From Jaltomata sinuosa (lineage: Eukaryota > Streptophyta > Magnoliopsida > Solanales > Solanaceae): a stretch of DNA of 64,000 nt. Within the stretch, counting starts at the first letter, position 1; each line of letters starts with the position of its first letter. Of this stretch, positions 23,731 through 36,471 are shown piece by piece. The notes under the pieces are model-generated. The model did not search any database. It saw only the letters and a list, made by a program, of their open reading frames with translations, and had not been told where the DNA came from. The position numbers and the translations under genes were made by a program. Location of the stretch: positions 372,001 through 436,000 of the forward strand of contig QJPP01000451.1 in assembly GCA_003996215.1 (NCBI GenBank). The letters are read 5' to 3'.

Positions 23731-25134
23731 CATGTTGTAGCATACTCTCAAGTTTGCTAGTCCGATGCCGACTCTAGGGAGCCCTACATTATTTTCATTG
23801 TTTTTTATTTCTTTATTTTGCATTGAGGACCATGCTTTACTTTTTTAGTTGGGGATGCTATTTTGCCCATGTTGGATATTGTGTTGTTTGAAATTTAGTT
23901 GGATTAGTTGTTTTTGGTATTTCTTTATTTTGAGTGATGATTCCTAATGATAGATCGAGTGATGACATTCGTAAGGGAAAATCGTCGCTTTGTTTGGTGT
24001 TTGAAGCCAGGGGAAGTCTGAAAACCCATTAGGCTAGATGAAATTGTTCGTGTTGGGGTGTGTATGATGGTGAATTCTGAGTAGCCATATCAATTTAGAA
24101 AGATTATTTGGCCCTATGATAGATTGAGTGATGTCATTCTTAAGGGCAAATCATCATCTTTTGAGATAAATTGGATAATGATTTGATTGGTCCTAATAGA
24201 TTTAGTCTTGCATGCGAATTGAGCATACCCCTCCAAAATGTTTGTGACATAGTTGAAAAGCAAAGAATGATGTTAGTGGCAATGCCTTTAATCCTTTTGT
24301 GACTTTTGACCAATTAGTGATTACATAGATGAAAAATGTGGCTCTATTTGTCTTGTTTAGAAAGAAAATTGATCTGTCTTGAATAGTTCACATGCCATGT
24401 GAGGTGAGTTTTGTTGAATAATCCTCGTACTTGCGTGTGTCACCTAGAACTTGCCCGGTTAGTTGTTCAAATGCTAGTCTTAATTGTGTTGGTTGGAGAA
24501 ATGATCTTAGGCCTTCTTTGTAATTATTGAGGCTAACTAAGCCTTTAAAACCCACCATTGCACTCAAAATGCATCACTAGTCACCCATCTTGAGCCTAAT
24601 ACCTCTTCTTTGGCAACCTTGATACAAGCCTTGAACAATTTTGGAAATGAATCCCTCTTTTGAACCCGTCACTCCTTGAACTATACAAGTCTGAAATTGA
24701 GGCTAAAAGCCTAAGTTGGGGATGATGAAAAAGTACCTTGGAAGAGTGATAAGTTGGTCGATTCCTAAAAGAATTGTCAAAAAGAAGAAAGAATTTGAAA
24801 AAGAAAGCAATAAAGAAAAGAAAAGAGGAGAGAAAGGAAATGAAATAAACCCTCCAAGGTGAATAGAATAATAAAAAGCGGAGCATCATATTAAATGAGT
24901 GAAATAGTTCCTTGTATTGAATGAAAATGAAAAGAAATAGCTTTTGGTTCAACTTGAAAAAGTTGTGTGGAGTTTGAGGAGGATGTAGTCACTTAAATCC
25001 AAAATGCTATCCTATCCTTCCCCAAACCTACATTACAAGATAAGAAAAGTCTTTTGAGATCCCCAACCAATCACTTTTGAGTTAGTGGTGAATGAAAATA
25101 AGGGCAAGCTTATGGTTTGATACTTTATCGTACT
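23731..25134 (+). other. 3' noncoding region of element F, first part
   Basis: No convincing ORF. Contains two copies of the recurrent ATGATAGATT..TTCTTAAGGG motif (23944-23986 and 24115-24160). It also has GGGGAAGTCTGA blocks seen near 48981 and 63270, and an A/G-rich stretch (24775-24850). It ends at the left TSD (gtact) of element E. Confidence 0.6.
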
Positions 25135-27673
25135 TGTCACATTCCGAGGCTACCTCCTAGACGTAACACAGGACTTGGGACCACAAGTGCCCCAAGCTAA
25201 CCCCTTGGTCATAGCATACTCAAGCATAACAAAGATAAGCGGAAGCATAATAGATAAATTTGGAATCTCGTAAATAGGTAATCAAGTCAAATAAGATACA
25301 CAATCCGAAAGGAGACTCAAACACTGTCTATGTCTTAAAAGCCTCTACATGACATAAGGAGTTGCTAGGAAAAGACCCTAGCTAACATAAAGTAAGGAAA
25401 TAAGAAACCAACACAACTGAAACATATCTAGTCCTCGACCTAAGAGGACTCACCAATATCTAACAAAAAAGTGTCCTGAAAGCTCTAGCCACGTGCCTGG
25501 AAAGGAACACCTGAATCTGCATCATCAAAGGATGCATATGCGTCAGTACTATAGGATGCACCGAGTATGTGAGTGATGCATGAATCATGATAAAAAACAG
25601 TTTAAAACATGCTTAAGAATGAACTTGTTACTTAAAGAAGGGCCATGAATAAATATCAAGGTGTAAGACATAAAACGTAAAATAAAGCTTAAGTTTCATA
25701 GTATAGAATCATATAACTTCATATCTTGAAAATAAACATGTGGGAGTTTCTCTTAACCAACATTAAACCATGCTGAGCTATATGGAGTTCGGTGTCATTG
25801 CCCCACACTGAAAAAGGTTGTCCTAACCTGCCAAAGTTAGAACCATTTGATACTAGGATCCTGTCATCATAAGCCTCAATGTGCAACCTACGGTGGCACG
25901 TAGTTCTGGGAATAAGGTTACTCTCACCCGGTCCAACTCAGTGCTAAATAATACTCCCAAAACATACATATACATAACATGAGCTCACATACATGTGACA
26001 TATTAAATGCCAAACTTGTTCATAATATATTCATACCCCGGATCGTCATACTACCATGAATTAGGGTTTTGAAATCGATCTATGAGCATTGATGGAACAT
26101 CGGGTGTCTTGTCTTGCATAATACTTCAAAACATGGAAAGACTTGCATACTTCATTACTTGTAAAATTTGCATGGCCTTAGTTCAATTTCATAAAATAGA
26201 TACTTTCATAGAACATAGGAACTAGGCATGCACATGCTTGAAAATCCATAAGGAATATGTTATCAAAAGTCCAATTTGCTTAAATCAACTTTTATGCATG
26301 TAGAAATTTCCATGGTTAAACTTCAACTCATGAATAAGAGGTAACATGTAAGAACCCATATAAAATCATGCAATTTAATAGAAATTTCATAATATAATCA
26401 TGAGAAGATCATATCTGGCAAAACCCATAAGAATTTGATAAGAAACCTAATTTGAAGATCATGAAATCAAAATTTGAATTAGGGGTTTTGGAACAAGGGT
26501 GAAAGGAACCCATTGTTGATACCCACACACCTTGATTGAAGCTAACCCACTTAAATTGAAAAGACTAAGGAGACTTGAACTTGGAGTTTGAGACTTGGAG
26601 CTTGAAACCCTAACTTGAAGCTTGAGAAGATGGAACTCCTTTTCTTCTTTTGGAAGTTGATGGAAAGAATGGGAGAGAACTTAGGCCAAGTGGGAATAAA
26701 AACCCTCCTAAATAGGCTTAAAACGACTTAGTATAGGAGTTAAAAGAGTGGGAATTTACAAAAATACCCCTGGACTTAAGCTTGGAAAAAGCTGGAAAAA
26801 ATTGATCTCAGGGACCACGAGTTGGTCCACGGTCCGTCATCCAAAAAGATGGACTGTCAAAGGGATTTTTTGTTTCAAATTCCACTTCTGGGGTCTACTG
26901 GAACTCAACACCATGAGTCACTCTACTGTCCGTGGTTCAGGACTACGGACCATCCTCTGACTCGTGGTTCTGACTTTAGAATATGAGGATCCTCTGATCC
27001 TCAGGGATTATGGGTGGAAGGACGGGTCATGGAATAGGTTGATGAGTCATCAACCCACTTGTGGAATTTAGAGGAATTTGTACCTCTCTGAAGGTGATTC
27101 TATGGGTTATATGATGGACTATCATTCAAAACGATGACCCATCAAGTCATTCGTGGAAACTGGGCAGAAAAGCTAAATTTTGACAAACCACTGGTCACTC
27201 TATGGACCATGGTTTTGGTTTACGGGTCGTGTACCAACCAGTGGTTTTGAAGATGAAAATTTTAAGGTTCATTTCAGAAACGATGAGTCGAAGTACAGAC
27301 CGTGGTTCAGAACCATGGTTCGTCATTCCCATAGGTCATCACTGACAGCATTGTAGAAAACTGCCCATAACTTTTTACTTCGGACACGAATTAATGCGCG
27401 GTCGGTGGCGTTGGAAAGAAGACTCAAAACTTTTAATTTGGTGGGTACTAATCCATCTAACTCTTTATATTTTAGGAGGAATGATCGATGAAGTTGATCC
27501 TAATTTAGTCTTACATGAAAATTTACTTTGGTGAGGTGCTTGCGACTTAACTTGATGATAGGAGTTTCTTCTGAACATGATTCGCATCCAAATAACTCAC
27601 CACACTAGGAAAATGATCATTACACTCATAGAAAAGGTTCGGGTATTTAGCTTAGGATTTTTGGGGTGTTACA
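25135..27673 (-). repeat. 3' LTR of element E
   Basis: On the minus strand it runs from TGTAACACCCCAAAAATCC (27673) to TGACA (25135). A GC-rich array of ACCACGAGT/GGTCCACGG words lies at about 26810-27360. An open stretch at 26748-26960 repeats in the other LTR (32035-32247), so it is LTR sequence and not a gene. Confidence 0.9.
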
Positions 27674-29778
27674 ATATCTCCCCGTTGGGATTATTCGTCC
27701 TCGAATAAAGACTAAGCAAGGGAACTCTAGAGAGAAAATAGCCCGACCAAAAATGAAACATGAAAACTAAAGAATAAACATGAACCTGGACTTTTCAACT
27801 TAAAACGTGGCTGAATCAACTTCGAAAATAAGAGTACATGCTAGGATCGTGAGGGAAACTAATGGAATAGATTCGGGAGGACATACTAAGGATGGAACTA
27901 CTTCCTCAAGCTGAAACTGGATCAGAAGGTAAAAGGGTGAGGGTACTTTGGCCTTCATGGATGATTCTACTTCCCAAGTGGCTCCTCCAACTGAGTTTTG
28001 AAAGCTGAAGCACTATCGTGGTAACCGACTTTCGATTGAAATAAAAAAATTGAGTTGGTTTCATGAGACACGTATGCATGCTGAAAATGTAAGAACAACA
28101 AACAGGATAGGAACTAGATATCCAACATGATAATTAGTCTGGGATGAGAGTAGGAACTCAGCTAAAACTCATAAAGGACAAACATACTCTAGAAATCGCA
28201 GTTAACCAAAAGGGACACCAAACTGAGAGAAGTAGATATACGGGAAAACTGTTCTGTTCTAACACCACTCCTACCATTTGCAACTAACAACCTCAATAAC
28301 GCACATAAAGGTACTAAGGTTTGAGTTTAACTACCCGATTCTCCTTGTTCAAACCTATCTCAGCCAAATCTCTTGCATCTAGAACGTCTTCTAAGAATAG
28401 CATCCCCTCTTATCACAATAACCAACTAACCTAGGTATCCCCACCAAAGGGTCACTAGTTGCATAAAACAAATATCTACATGTATCCCATAACGATATCC
28501 AAGCTTATAACTATGGTCACCTTATGGTTTCGTAGCTTAACCTATTTAAGACTTCTCTCCTCTTTCTTATCATAACTAGAATCGCAAATTCAAAAACTTC
28601 TGCAGAGGGACATGCTAAAATTCCTCATATAAATATTTCACATGAATAATCCTTGCCTCATAATTCACCCACACCTAGAAGTCAAGGTGGAACAAGTACA
28701 CTAACAAGGAAATGGAATCTGCTACCTCCTAGCTAGGGTACTATGAGGCCTTCTCCCCTAACACTTATAACAACATAAACCAGAATCATTGAAAGAGAAG
28801 AGCAGGAGAAGGAGTGCCACGAATGAAGGAATACAGATTGATCTTGACTTACACTTAGCATGATCAAGCCACTCAAGGTGAGGCATGGGGAGTTGAGCGC
28901 AATAGGCATGAGTATTTTACATACTGGGCACGTAAAGAATGAATGGTGGGGATTACCACCCCTCATTATCAAAGGCAAAGGTTAAGGTCTTTTAGAGCAA
29001 AGAAATTATAAGCGCAAACCGTGTCAAGAACTAGGTGGGAGCATATACATAACGTAACATGATTTGATTAGCCATAGAGGCATGTATGAAGAATGAACTG
29101 AGCAAATAGGACTGACCATACTGAGAGACATGAGTTTACATAGATAACAAACCTCAGGACATAAAGCTAGAATTTATAGAATCGCAGGATCATAGTAGAA
29201 TCATTGTCTGAAGCAATCACCTGCCATTCTTGAATCTGAACATGAGCGTGAATCTGAAAAATAGGACCATGGCGCTGACACACAAGGCATGCAAAAGGTA
29301 TCATAATGGCAGAAGTAATATTAGGATGCTAGGATGGAAATAATTTTCTGCCTCCCCTCTTGACTTTGTTCTAAAACCCAAAAGCATCACTACCTGAGCC
29401 TCCAAAAATTGACCGTTTCTATATCCCACCATCTCCCTCTTAGATTGATGCTACCCTTTTCTACGTCTATGGACCTCTCACCAACCTCTCAAAGGAACTA
29501 TGATCCTTTTACCCTAATAGAACACACACTACTCTAGAATCTAGCACGAATACCCACTTCCTTTTATAGTCGAAGACTCTCTTTCTCCTAAAAGTCTAAG
29601 GCCTCAACGCTCCTATCCCCACTTAGTTCTAGGTCAAGACAACTCACAACCAAACAATAATAGGGCTTCGAGGACTATGGATGCATACTGAAAGAAAATT
29701 TGATGAGGTACCTGATTCAACTTCAGGAGGAATACTCTGACCCGGTTGGCTAGGCAATGAAAGGAAATGGCTTTGGAG
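27674..29778 (-). other. Internal region of element E with chromodomain tail
   Basis: On the minus strand, 27995-27905 reads SVGGATWEVESSMKAK then a PSPFY tail, the C-terminal end of a chromovirus polyprotein. The bases next to the LTR (AACGGGGAGATAT on the minus strand) form the polypurine tract. Between about 28020 and 29778 I recognise nothing; an open stretch on the minus strand at 28733-28978 has no known motif. An internal deletion has removed most of pol. Confidence 0.55.
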
Positions 29779-30201
29779 CTAAACACCACCGTTTCTCTGC
29801 TTAGATGAGGGGTAATCCTTGATCCTATGGACTAATTGACCACACCCAAAACACCTCCCTTTGCTAGCAAGGCACTCACCTAGATGAAACTTACCGCATC
29901 TACTACAACAAGGGTACCTCAAGGGCTTCAGAGCCTTATTGGGACAAGACTGAGAATCGTGGGTCGGTGTGCTAACTGAAGATGGGGTTGGTCCGGATGA
30001 CCTATGTTGAGAAGACAATTGGTTCCATGTTTTGGTCTTCTTGTTTTTCCTCTTCCTCTTCTTTAATTTCTCTTTCTCATTCAACTGAGCAGTCATGGCT
30101 TGAGCTAACATACATATGGCTTCCCTAAACTCCGCATTCGTAACCTCATGGTCTGGAACAGGAGGATTAACATTCCTCTTGGGGTTTGTTCGTGGAGACA
30201 T
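29779..30201 (-). pseudogene. Truncated Gag of element E
   Basis: 140 residues from ATG at 30201. The N-terminus (VNPPVPDHEVTNAEFREAICMLAQAM) resembles the Tekay/Del Gag start also seen in D (38521, THAEFRAAFQVLAQAM). A basic stretch (KLKKRKRKNKKTK) follows, and then two Cys/His clusters: CSRCGKFHLGEC and CFGCGQLVHRIKDY. In the second, the final Cys of CX2CX4HX4C is Tyr. The whole central Retrotrans_gag domain is missing, so N-terminus and zinc knuckle are fused in frame. Gag normally forms the particle and binds element RNA. Confidence 0.75.
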
Positions 30202-30395
30202 TATCTGAAATGCGTAAGGAATGGATTAGAAGAGTAAGTAGAGACAAACTCTATCTCACGATATTGAACACAAAAGAGTGATGTTTTTCCTAAAATACCG
30301 CATAGCCTCCCCCTCATAAGTGTGGCGCGCTTCATACCTATGAAAGAGATTATACTCGATACGGCTTTCAGATATCCTAGGTATCTTGAACTTGA

Positions 30396-30408
30396 GGCTC
30401 TTATACCA
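30396..30408 (-). other. tRNA-iMet primer-binding site of element E
   Basis: On the minus strand TGGTATAAGAGCC, four bases from the LTR edge. One base (C to A) differs from the iMet consensus in element G. Confidence 0.85.
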
Positions 30409-30412
30409 AGTT

Positions 30413-32960
30413 TGTCACGCCCCGAGGCTACCCCCTAGATGTAAAACGGGACTTGGGACCATAATTTCCCCAACTAACCCCTTGGTCATAGCATACTCAA
30501 GAATAACAAATATAAGCAGAAGAATAATAGATAAATATATAATCTCGTAAATAGGTAATCAAGTCAAATAAAATACACAATTCGGAAGGAGACTCGAACA
30601 CTGTCTATGTCTGAAAAGCCTCTACATGATATAAGGAGTTTCTAGGATAAGACCCTAGCTAACTTGAAGTATGGAAATAAGAAACCAACACAACTAAAAT
30701 GTATCTAGTCCTCGATCTAAGAGGACTCACTAACAGCTCACAAAAAAGTGGCCTGGAAGCTCTAGCCACGTGCCTGGAAAGGAACACATGAATCTGCATC
30801 ATCAAAGGATGTAGCACAAGATATGCGTCAGTACTATAGGATGTACTGAGTATGTGAGTGATGCATGAATCATGATAAAAACAGTTTAAAACATGCTTAA
30901 GAATGAACTTGTTACTTAAAGAAGGTCCATGAATAAATATCAAGGTGTAAGACATAAAACGTAAAATAAAGCTTAAGTTTCATAGTATAGAATCATATAA
31001 CTTCATATCTTTAAAATAAACATGTGGGAGTTTCTCTAAATCGACATTAAACCATACTGAGCTACATTGAGTCTGGTGTCATTTCCCTATACAGAAAAAG
31101 GTTGTCCTAACCTGCCAAAGTTAGAACCATTTGATACCAGGATCCTGTCATCATAAGCCTCAAAGGGAAACCTACGGTGGCACGTAGTTCTGGGACAAAG
31201 AGTACTCTCACCCAGTCCAACTCGGTGCTAAATACTACTCCGAAAACATATATATACATAACATGAGCTCACATATATGTGACATATAAAATACCAAACT
31301 CTTTCATAATATATTCATATCCCGGATCGTCATACTACTCATGAATTAGGGTTTTGAAATCGATCCATGAGCATTGATGAAACATCGGGTGTTTTGTCTT
31401 GCATAATACTTCATAACATGGAAAGACTTCCATACTTCATTACTTGTAAAATTTGCATGGCCTTAGTTCAATTTCATAAAATAGATACTTTCATAGAACA
31501 TAGGAACTAGGCATGCACATGCTTGAAAATCCATAAGGAATATGTTATCAAAAATCCAATATGCTTAAATCAACTTTCATGCATGTAGAAATTTCCATGG
31601 TTAAACTTCAACTCATGAAATAAGAGGTAACATGTAAGAACCCATATAAAATCATGCAATTTAATAGAAATTTCATAATATAATCATGAGAAGATCATAT
31701 CTGGCAAAACCCATAAGAATTTGATAAGAAACCTAATTTGAAGATCATGAAATCAAAATTTGAATTAGGGGTTTTGGAACAAGGGTGAAAGGAACCCATT
31801 GTTGATTACCCACACACCTTGATTGAAGCTAACCCACTTAAATTGAAAAGACTAAGGAGACTTGAACTTGGAGTTTGAGACTTGGAGCTTGAAACCCTAA
31901 CTTGAAGCTTGAGAAGATGGAACTCCTTTTCTTCTTTTGGAAGTTGATGGAAAGAATGGGAGAGAACTTAGGCCAAGTGGGAATAAAAACCCTCCTAAAT
32001 AGGCTTAAAACGACTTAGTATAGGAGTTAAAAGAGTGGGAATTTACAAAAATACCCCTGGACTTAAGCTTAGAAAAAGATGGAAAAAATCGATCTCAGGG
32101 ACCACAAGTTGGTCCACGGTCCGTCATCCAAAAGGACGGATCATCAAAGGGATTCGTTGTTTCAAATTCCACTTCTGGGGTCTAATAGAACTGAACACCA
32201 CAAGTCACTCGAAGGTCTGTGATTCAGGACGACGGACCATCCTGTGACTCGTGGTTCCAACTTTAGAATATGAGGATCCTCTGATCCTCAGGGATTACAG
32301 TGGAAGGATGGGTCGTGGAATAGGTTGACGAGTTGTCAACCCACTTGTGGAATTCAGAGGACTTGGTACCTCTCTGAAGGTGATTCTATGGGTTATATGA
32401 TGGACCGTCGTTCAAAATGATGACCCATCAAGTCATTCGTGGAAACTGGGCAGAAAATCTGAATTTTAACAAACCACGGGTCACTCTATGGACCGTTGTT
32501 TTGGTGTATGGGTCGTGAACCAACCAGTGGTTTTGAAGATGAAAATTTTATGGTTCATTTCAGCAACGACGAGTCGAAGAACAGACCGTGGTTCAAAATC
32601 ACGGTTCGTCATTCCCATCCATCATCACTGGCAGCACTGTAGTAAACTGCCCATAACTTCTTACTCCAGACTCGGATTATGCACAGTTGGTGGAGTTGGA
32701 AGGAAGACTCAAAAACCTTTAATTTGGTGGGTACTAGGCTACCTAACTCTTTATATTTTAGGAGGAATGATTGATTTAATTTAATCATAATTTAGTCTTA
32801 CATGAAAACTTACTTTGGTGAAGTTCTTGCGACTTAACTTGATGATAGGAGTTTCTTATGAACATGGTTCATATCCAAAGCACTCACTACACTAGTAAAA
32901 TGATCATTACACTCATGGAAAAGGTTCGGGTATTCAGCGTAGGATTTTTGGGGTGTTACA
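30413..32960 (-). repeat. 5' LTR of element E
   Basis: Partner of 25135-27673. Starts on the minus strand at 32960 with TGTAACACCCC and ends at 30413 with GGCGTGACA. Carries the same word array (32095-32650). Confidence 0.9.
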
Positions 32961-33409
32961 GTACTTGAGGTACCTTGTGAGTGTGAGTGTTATGCATTTG
33001 TCCCTTGTTCTATCGTTGTAAATAGTGTTTTTGGACTTTCTTTCTTGTGAGGGCATGTGAATTAAGATAGCGGTAATTTTGATACTTTCCGAAGAGGAGT
33101 CAAATGAGCATGATTGATGTACTAGTAGTTTTAATTCACTCCTTGAGGATTGGTTGTTGTAACTTGGTTATATTTGTAAGTCTTTTGCAACTCTCAAAAA
33201 TGTTTGTGAAATTGAGGGGATTTTTGTGTTGGGCATTCACTTGTGATTGACTAATTATTAGTATCAACAGAAATCATATCCTTTGTGCTTAAATTGATAG
33301 GTGGGTTGTGAAAATGAGTGGATGGCTCTTGTGTTTAAAGGAATTGGAATCTCTTTGTGGTTTAATTGCAAATCACTTGAGGACAAGCAAGAACTTAAGT
33401 TGGGGGTGT
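32961..33409 (+). other. 3' noncoding region of element F, second part, with polypurine tract
   Basis: Resumes after E with the TSD gtact. AT-rich, no ORF of note. CACTTGAGGACAAGCAAG and TTGGGGGTGT (33400-33409) precede the LTR and correspond to the plus-strand primer region in A (21070-21101) and C (55195-55225). Confidence 0.7.
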
Positions 33410-34699
33410 TGATAAGTGGTGGATTACCCCTTATCTATATCTCTTTTCTTATGCTTTTGTCTCTTCTCATGATGATATGGGAGCGCTTATGGCATGCTTT
33501 GGTTATATTTCAGGTGACTCGTGTTTCTGCGAATATTTGGAACAAGTGGAACAAAAGGGACAAAATTGGAGCAAAAAGGAGAAGACTTCACTAAAGTGCC
33601 AGGTCTGCCGCCCATACGCTATCTGAGGCACAACAACGCATCCACAGCTGCGGAGATAAGAGCGCACTAGCGACACTTGTACTATACTAGTAAAGGTGCA
33701 CTAGGGCCACTGATGCCACCAGATAGATTCCAGTCAGGCCAAAATTTGTCATTTCACACCCTTGGAAACCCCAGCTCACATAAAACACCTTTGAGCCATC
33801 CTGGAAAGTATCTTTGGCAAATTTCACAACTCTTGACAAGCTCAGAGAGCAAGCTCATCACCCTACACCATAGGAGTGAAGATTTAGATGATTTCTATTG
33901 TTAAATTCCATTCTTCAACTCTTGCTCTTAATTTATAAATTGTAGGTATAATTATTAAATTGAGAATTAGGTTTTATATTAAATATAATTCTTGTTTGGG
34001 TATTGAATTCTTATCTTGTGTTTTCTCTTGGTTAATCATGTGGGTCTACTTAATCTTCCGTGCTTTAATATTATAGTTGATGGTTCCAAACACTGACTTA
34101 GCGTTCTAATTGTGTTCTTTCTTGAAAGAGGAGTTCCTCAATTCGAGAAGATTTAATAGTGGGGATTTGGGATTTTCACTCTAGATCAAGGCTAGAGATA
34201 GTTTGGTTGTCAGAATCTCCCAACTAAGAGTTGGGGTTAGAAATAGCTAATCTTACCCAAGTTAATTTGTTGGTTATTGCTCACTCGTGGCAATTCAAGA
34301 GAATCCATGAGGATAGTTGCTTGATTGGTCGAAAAACGGTTAAGTATACCTTTAACCAAGACTACCCATGTGTTAATTGGGTGCAAGTCTTGTGAATTGA
34401 ATTCCCATTCCCAATTCTCCCTTATTATCCTTGCTTGGTGAAAGCAAGGTGAAAGTCATTGATCAAATCTATCTTCTATTTGATTTTCTTTTATCCTTTG
34501 TTTTAGTTTAAAACCTCCCTATCTTTATCTTTCCTTTTTGCTCTTTGAACTCGAATAAGTTGCTTGGATTCGTTATTAGCTCAGTCGTGATTACATTGTT
34601 CTCTATGGGATCGACCCCAACTCTTGTCGGGAATATAAATGTGTTTTGCTTAACGATCATCAATACCTCCACTTTAGAGAGTATGTTTGAGCGTTATCA
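33410..34699 (+). repeat. 3' LTR of element F
   Basis: 1290 bp, TGATAAGTGGTGG...GCGTTATCA. About 75 bp shorter than the 5' LTR, mainly through loss inside the GC-rich array (33600-33720). The TATA position reads CACATAAAAC here. Followed by gacgt, the right TSD. Confidence 0.85.
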
Positions 34700-36471
34700 G
34701 ACGTATTCTAATCTCACAATGTTTATATGTTAAGTTTTGAAGTCAAGCAAGTTGCACAATAAAATTTAGCAAAAGATATTGTAAATTCCTTTTATAAATT
34801 CTTTGAAAATTTGTCAGATGACTCAGACATTTTATCCTAATCTATGACGTGTTAGAGGGACCCAAACCTACCAAATCAAAGGTCTACAATCCTAGTTTCT
34901 AATTCACTAAGCAGTTCATCCATACGACTTCAGAATAGAGAGATATTTGCGTTTTTGTGAGATTACACTAGCAGGCACATGAAGGCAGGGCCCCATCCCT
35001 TAGGTCGATTGACCTTCATAAAAGTTTCTTCTTTAACATTTCCAATGCATAAAATACTCCTAAATTCATAGAAAATGTGAAGTAAAGCCCCTAAATTCTC
35101 CATAGATGTTGATGCTTTCAACTCAGAAGTTTAACAGAAGTTGCTCTACACGCGAGCTCGTCATTTTGGTATAGTTTGCCCTGTTGATTTCATGGAGTAT
35201 ATCTGTAGGTGTTTTTTAAGTGAAGTTGCAGCTATTTGTTGAGTTTGTACCAGTGTTTTGGGTGTGTTTATGGAGGTAAGAACCATATTTTATTGATTTA
35301 TAGCTACCTTGGATCCCAAATAGTATTTTATGGTAGAAATTCATATCTTTTGTCGGATTGTCTTAGAGGTTCTTGTTCTTTTGGTTGGTTAGACTTCCAC
35401 CTTGATTCAGTAGTGTAGAGGTATTATGGAAGATTATTAGAATTGGTATTGTCATCATTTATGTGTAGAAAGTTCCCCCTTTAACATCCCTCTTAATATT
35501 CTTAAGAAACCATATCAATTTTTATCGTTTATCGAGCCATGGGATGGTGATAGGAAGATGTGGCTCTGGGCAGCTTGTTAGTTATGTTGAAATGATGTAT
35601 TTAAGGAGGTAAGGATGGCGGAGATTGTTGCGCCGCTCTTTGGAGTTGCGTACAGAAGTTTTTGATTGAGACGTCATGAAGTATGCCTTAAAATTGTGCC
35701 TCACGAGTTCGCTGCTCCATCAAGGAATTGTTAAAATATTGTTGTTGGATTTAGTTGCTATTTATTGTTTTTATTGGTCTCATATTATGCTTTGGACTTG
35801 TCTGGTTGGAAATTTGACATTAACGCCTTATCATTTGGCTATGGATCATTCTTGCAGCCTTATGGATTCTCAAATTTATTGCATTACAATTGGTTGATCG
35901 ATCTTCATAGTGACACCTTTGAGGATTCAGTTGAAAGGTATGTTAAGGATTCTTTTTCACTTTGTGTCATTACCCTAAAGGCCCAATCTTGTTATAGCAT
36001 GTATAACATCGTTATTCGACTATAGCTTTATACTATTAAGATTTCTTCCACAACATGATATATCATCTATTAGAAGAACTATATTCTTACTAATGGCCTA
36101 GAAAAATATGTTATAAGTGTATTGGAGTCGTCTATGATCACTTTCTATTGTTGTAGTGTTTTTATTGTTTGGATGCCGCCTATGAGCTTGTTTTGACCTC
36201 AAAAGACAGTGACACTACAGGATTTGGAGCCTATAGGTTGATTGATTGACCGTGCCTACGGGCAAGATAGACCGTACCTATGGGGTGGGCAAGCTATACC
36301 TATGGGGAAATAGTGATATTATACTATCAAGGCTGCAAGCTGGGTAGACTATGCCTATGGGCCGGGCAGACTGTACCTATGGGTTGGATAGGTTGTACCT
36401 ACGAGCCAATAGTTATATTGCCCCATATAGCCCAAGTGTTGTATTGATTCACAACACCAATGAATTCAGAC
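34700..36471 (+). repeat. 3' LTR of H, second segment
   Basis: Sequence between elements F and D. It continues the LTR that began at 8295, as shown by the TSDs on both sides (gacgt, cagac). No ORF is credible; open stretches at 35236-35418 and 35676-36025 match nothing I know and have LTR-like base composition. A degenerate repeat block lies at 36238-36425. Confidence 0.55.
36238..36425. repeat. Degenerate short tandem repeats in LTR of H
   Basis: About seven variants of a 20-25 bp unit around GACCGTACCTATGGGC: CGTGCCTACGGGCA, CGTACCTATGGGGT, TATGCCTATGGGCC, TGTACCTATGGGTT, TGTACCTACGAGCC. Spacing is irregular. Confidence 0.75.

Larger units (their letters stand above)
25135..32960 (-). mobile_element. 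Element E: gag-only chromovirus derivative, minus strand
   Basis: LTRs 25135-27673 (2539 bp) and 30413-32960 (2548 bp), read on the minus strand as TGTAACACCCC...GTGACA. Perfect TSD gtact (25130-25134 and 32961-32965). The internal region is only 2.7 kb and holds an iMet PBS, a Gag remnant and a short chromodomain tail. RT, RNase H and the integrase core are absent. Long segments of the two LTRs are almost identical, for example around 26130-26520 and 31410-31800, so insertion is comparatively recent. Confidence 0.9.
8389..34699 (+). mobile_element. Element F: pol-less Athila-like LTR retrotransposon hosting A and E
   Basis: Bounded by LTRs 8389-9755 and 33410-34699, both starting TGATAAGTGGTGGATT and ending GAGCRTTATCA. 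Flanking bases are gatgt and gacgt, a TSD with one change. Without the two inserts it is about 8.5 kb. Internal order: tRNA-Asp PBS, decayed gag-like region, post-pol hairpin, leader, transposon-protein ORF, 3' noncoding region, polypurine tract. I find no RT, RNase H or integrase sequence belonging to F. A is inserted in the ORF and E in the 3' noncoding region. Confidence 0.8.

Noticed and set aside
26748..26960. Open stretch of 70 codons, with a near copy at 32035-32247
   Set aside because: Both lie at the same place in the two LTRs of E and on the strand opposite to the element. The similarity is LTR identity, not a conserved gene.
28733..28978. Minus-strand open stretch with CPVCK in the interior of E
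   Set aside because: A lone CxxC is not a zinc finger, and nothing else is recognisable; left as unassigned internal sequence.
35676..36025. Two overlapping open stretches of 73 and 86 codons
   Set aside because: Leu/Ser/Tyr-rich translation expected from AT-rich DNA; no domain, and the location is inside an LTR.
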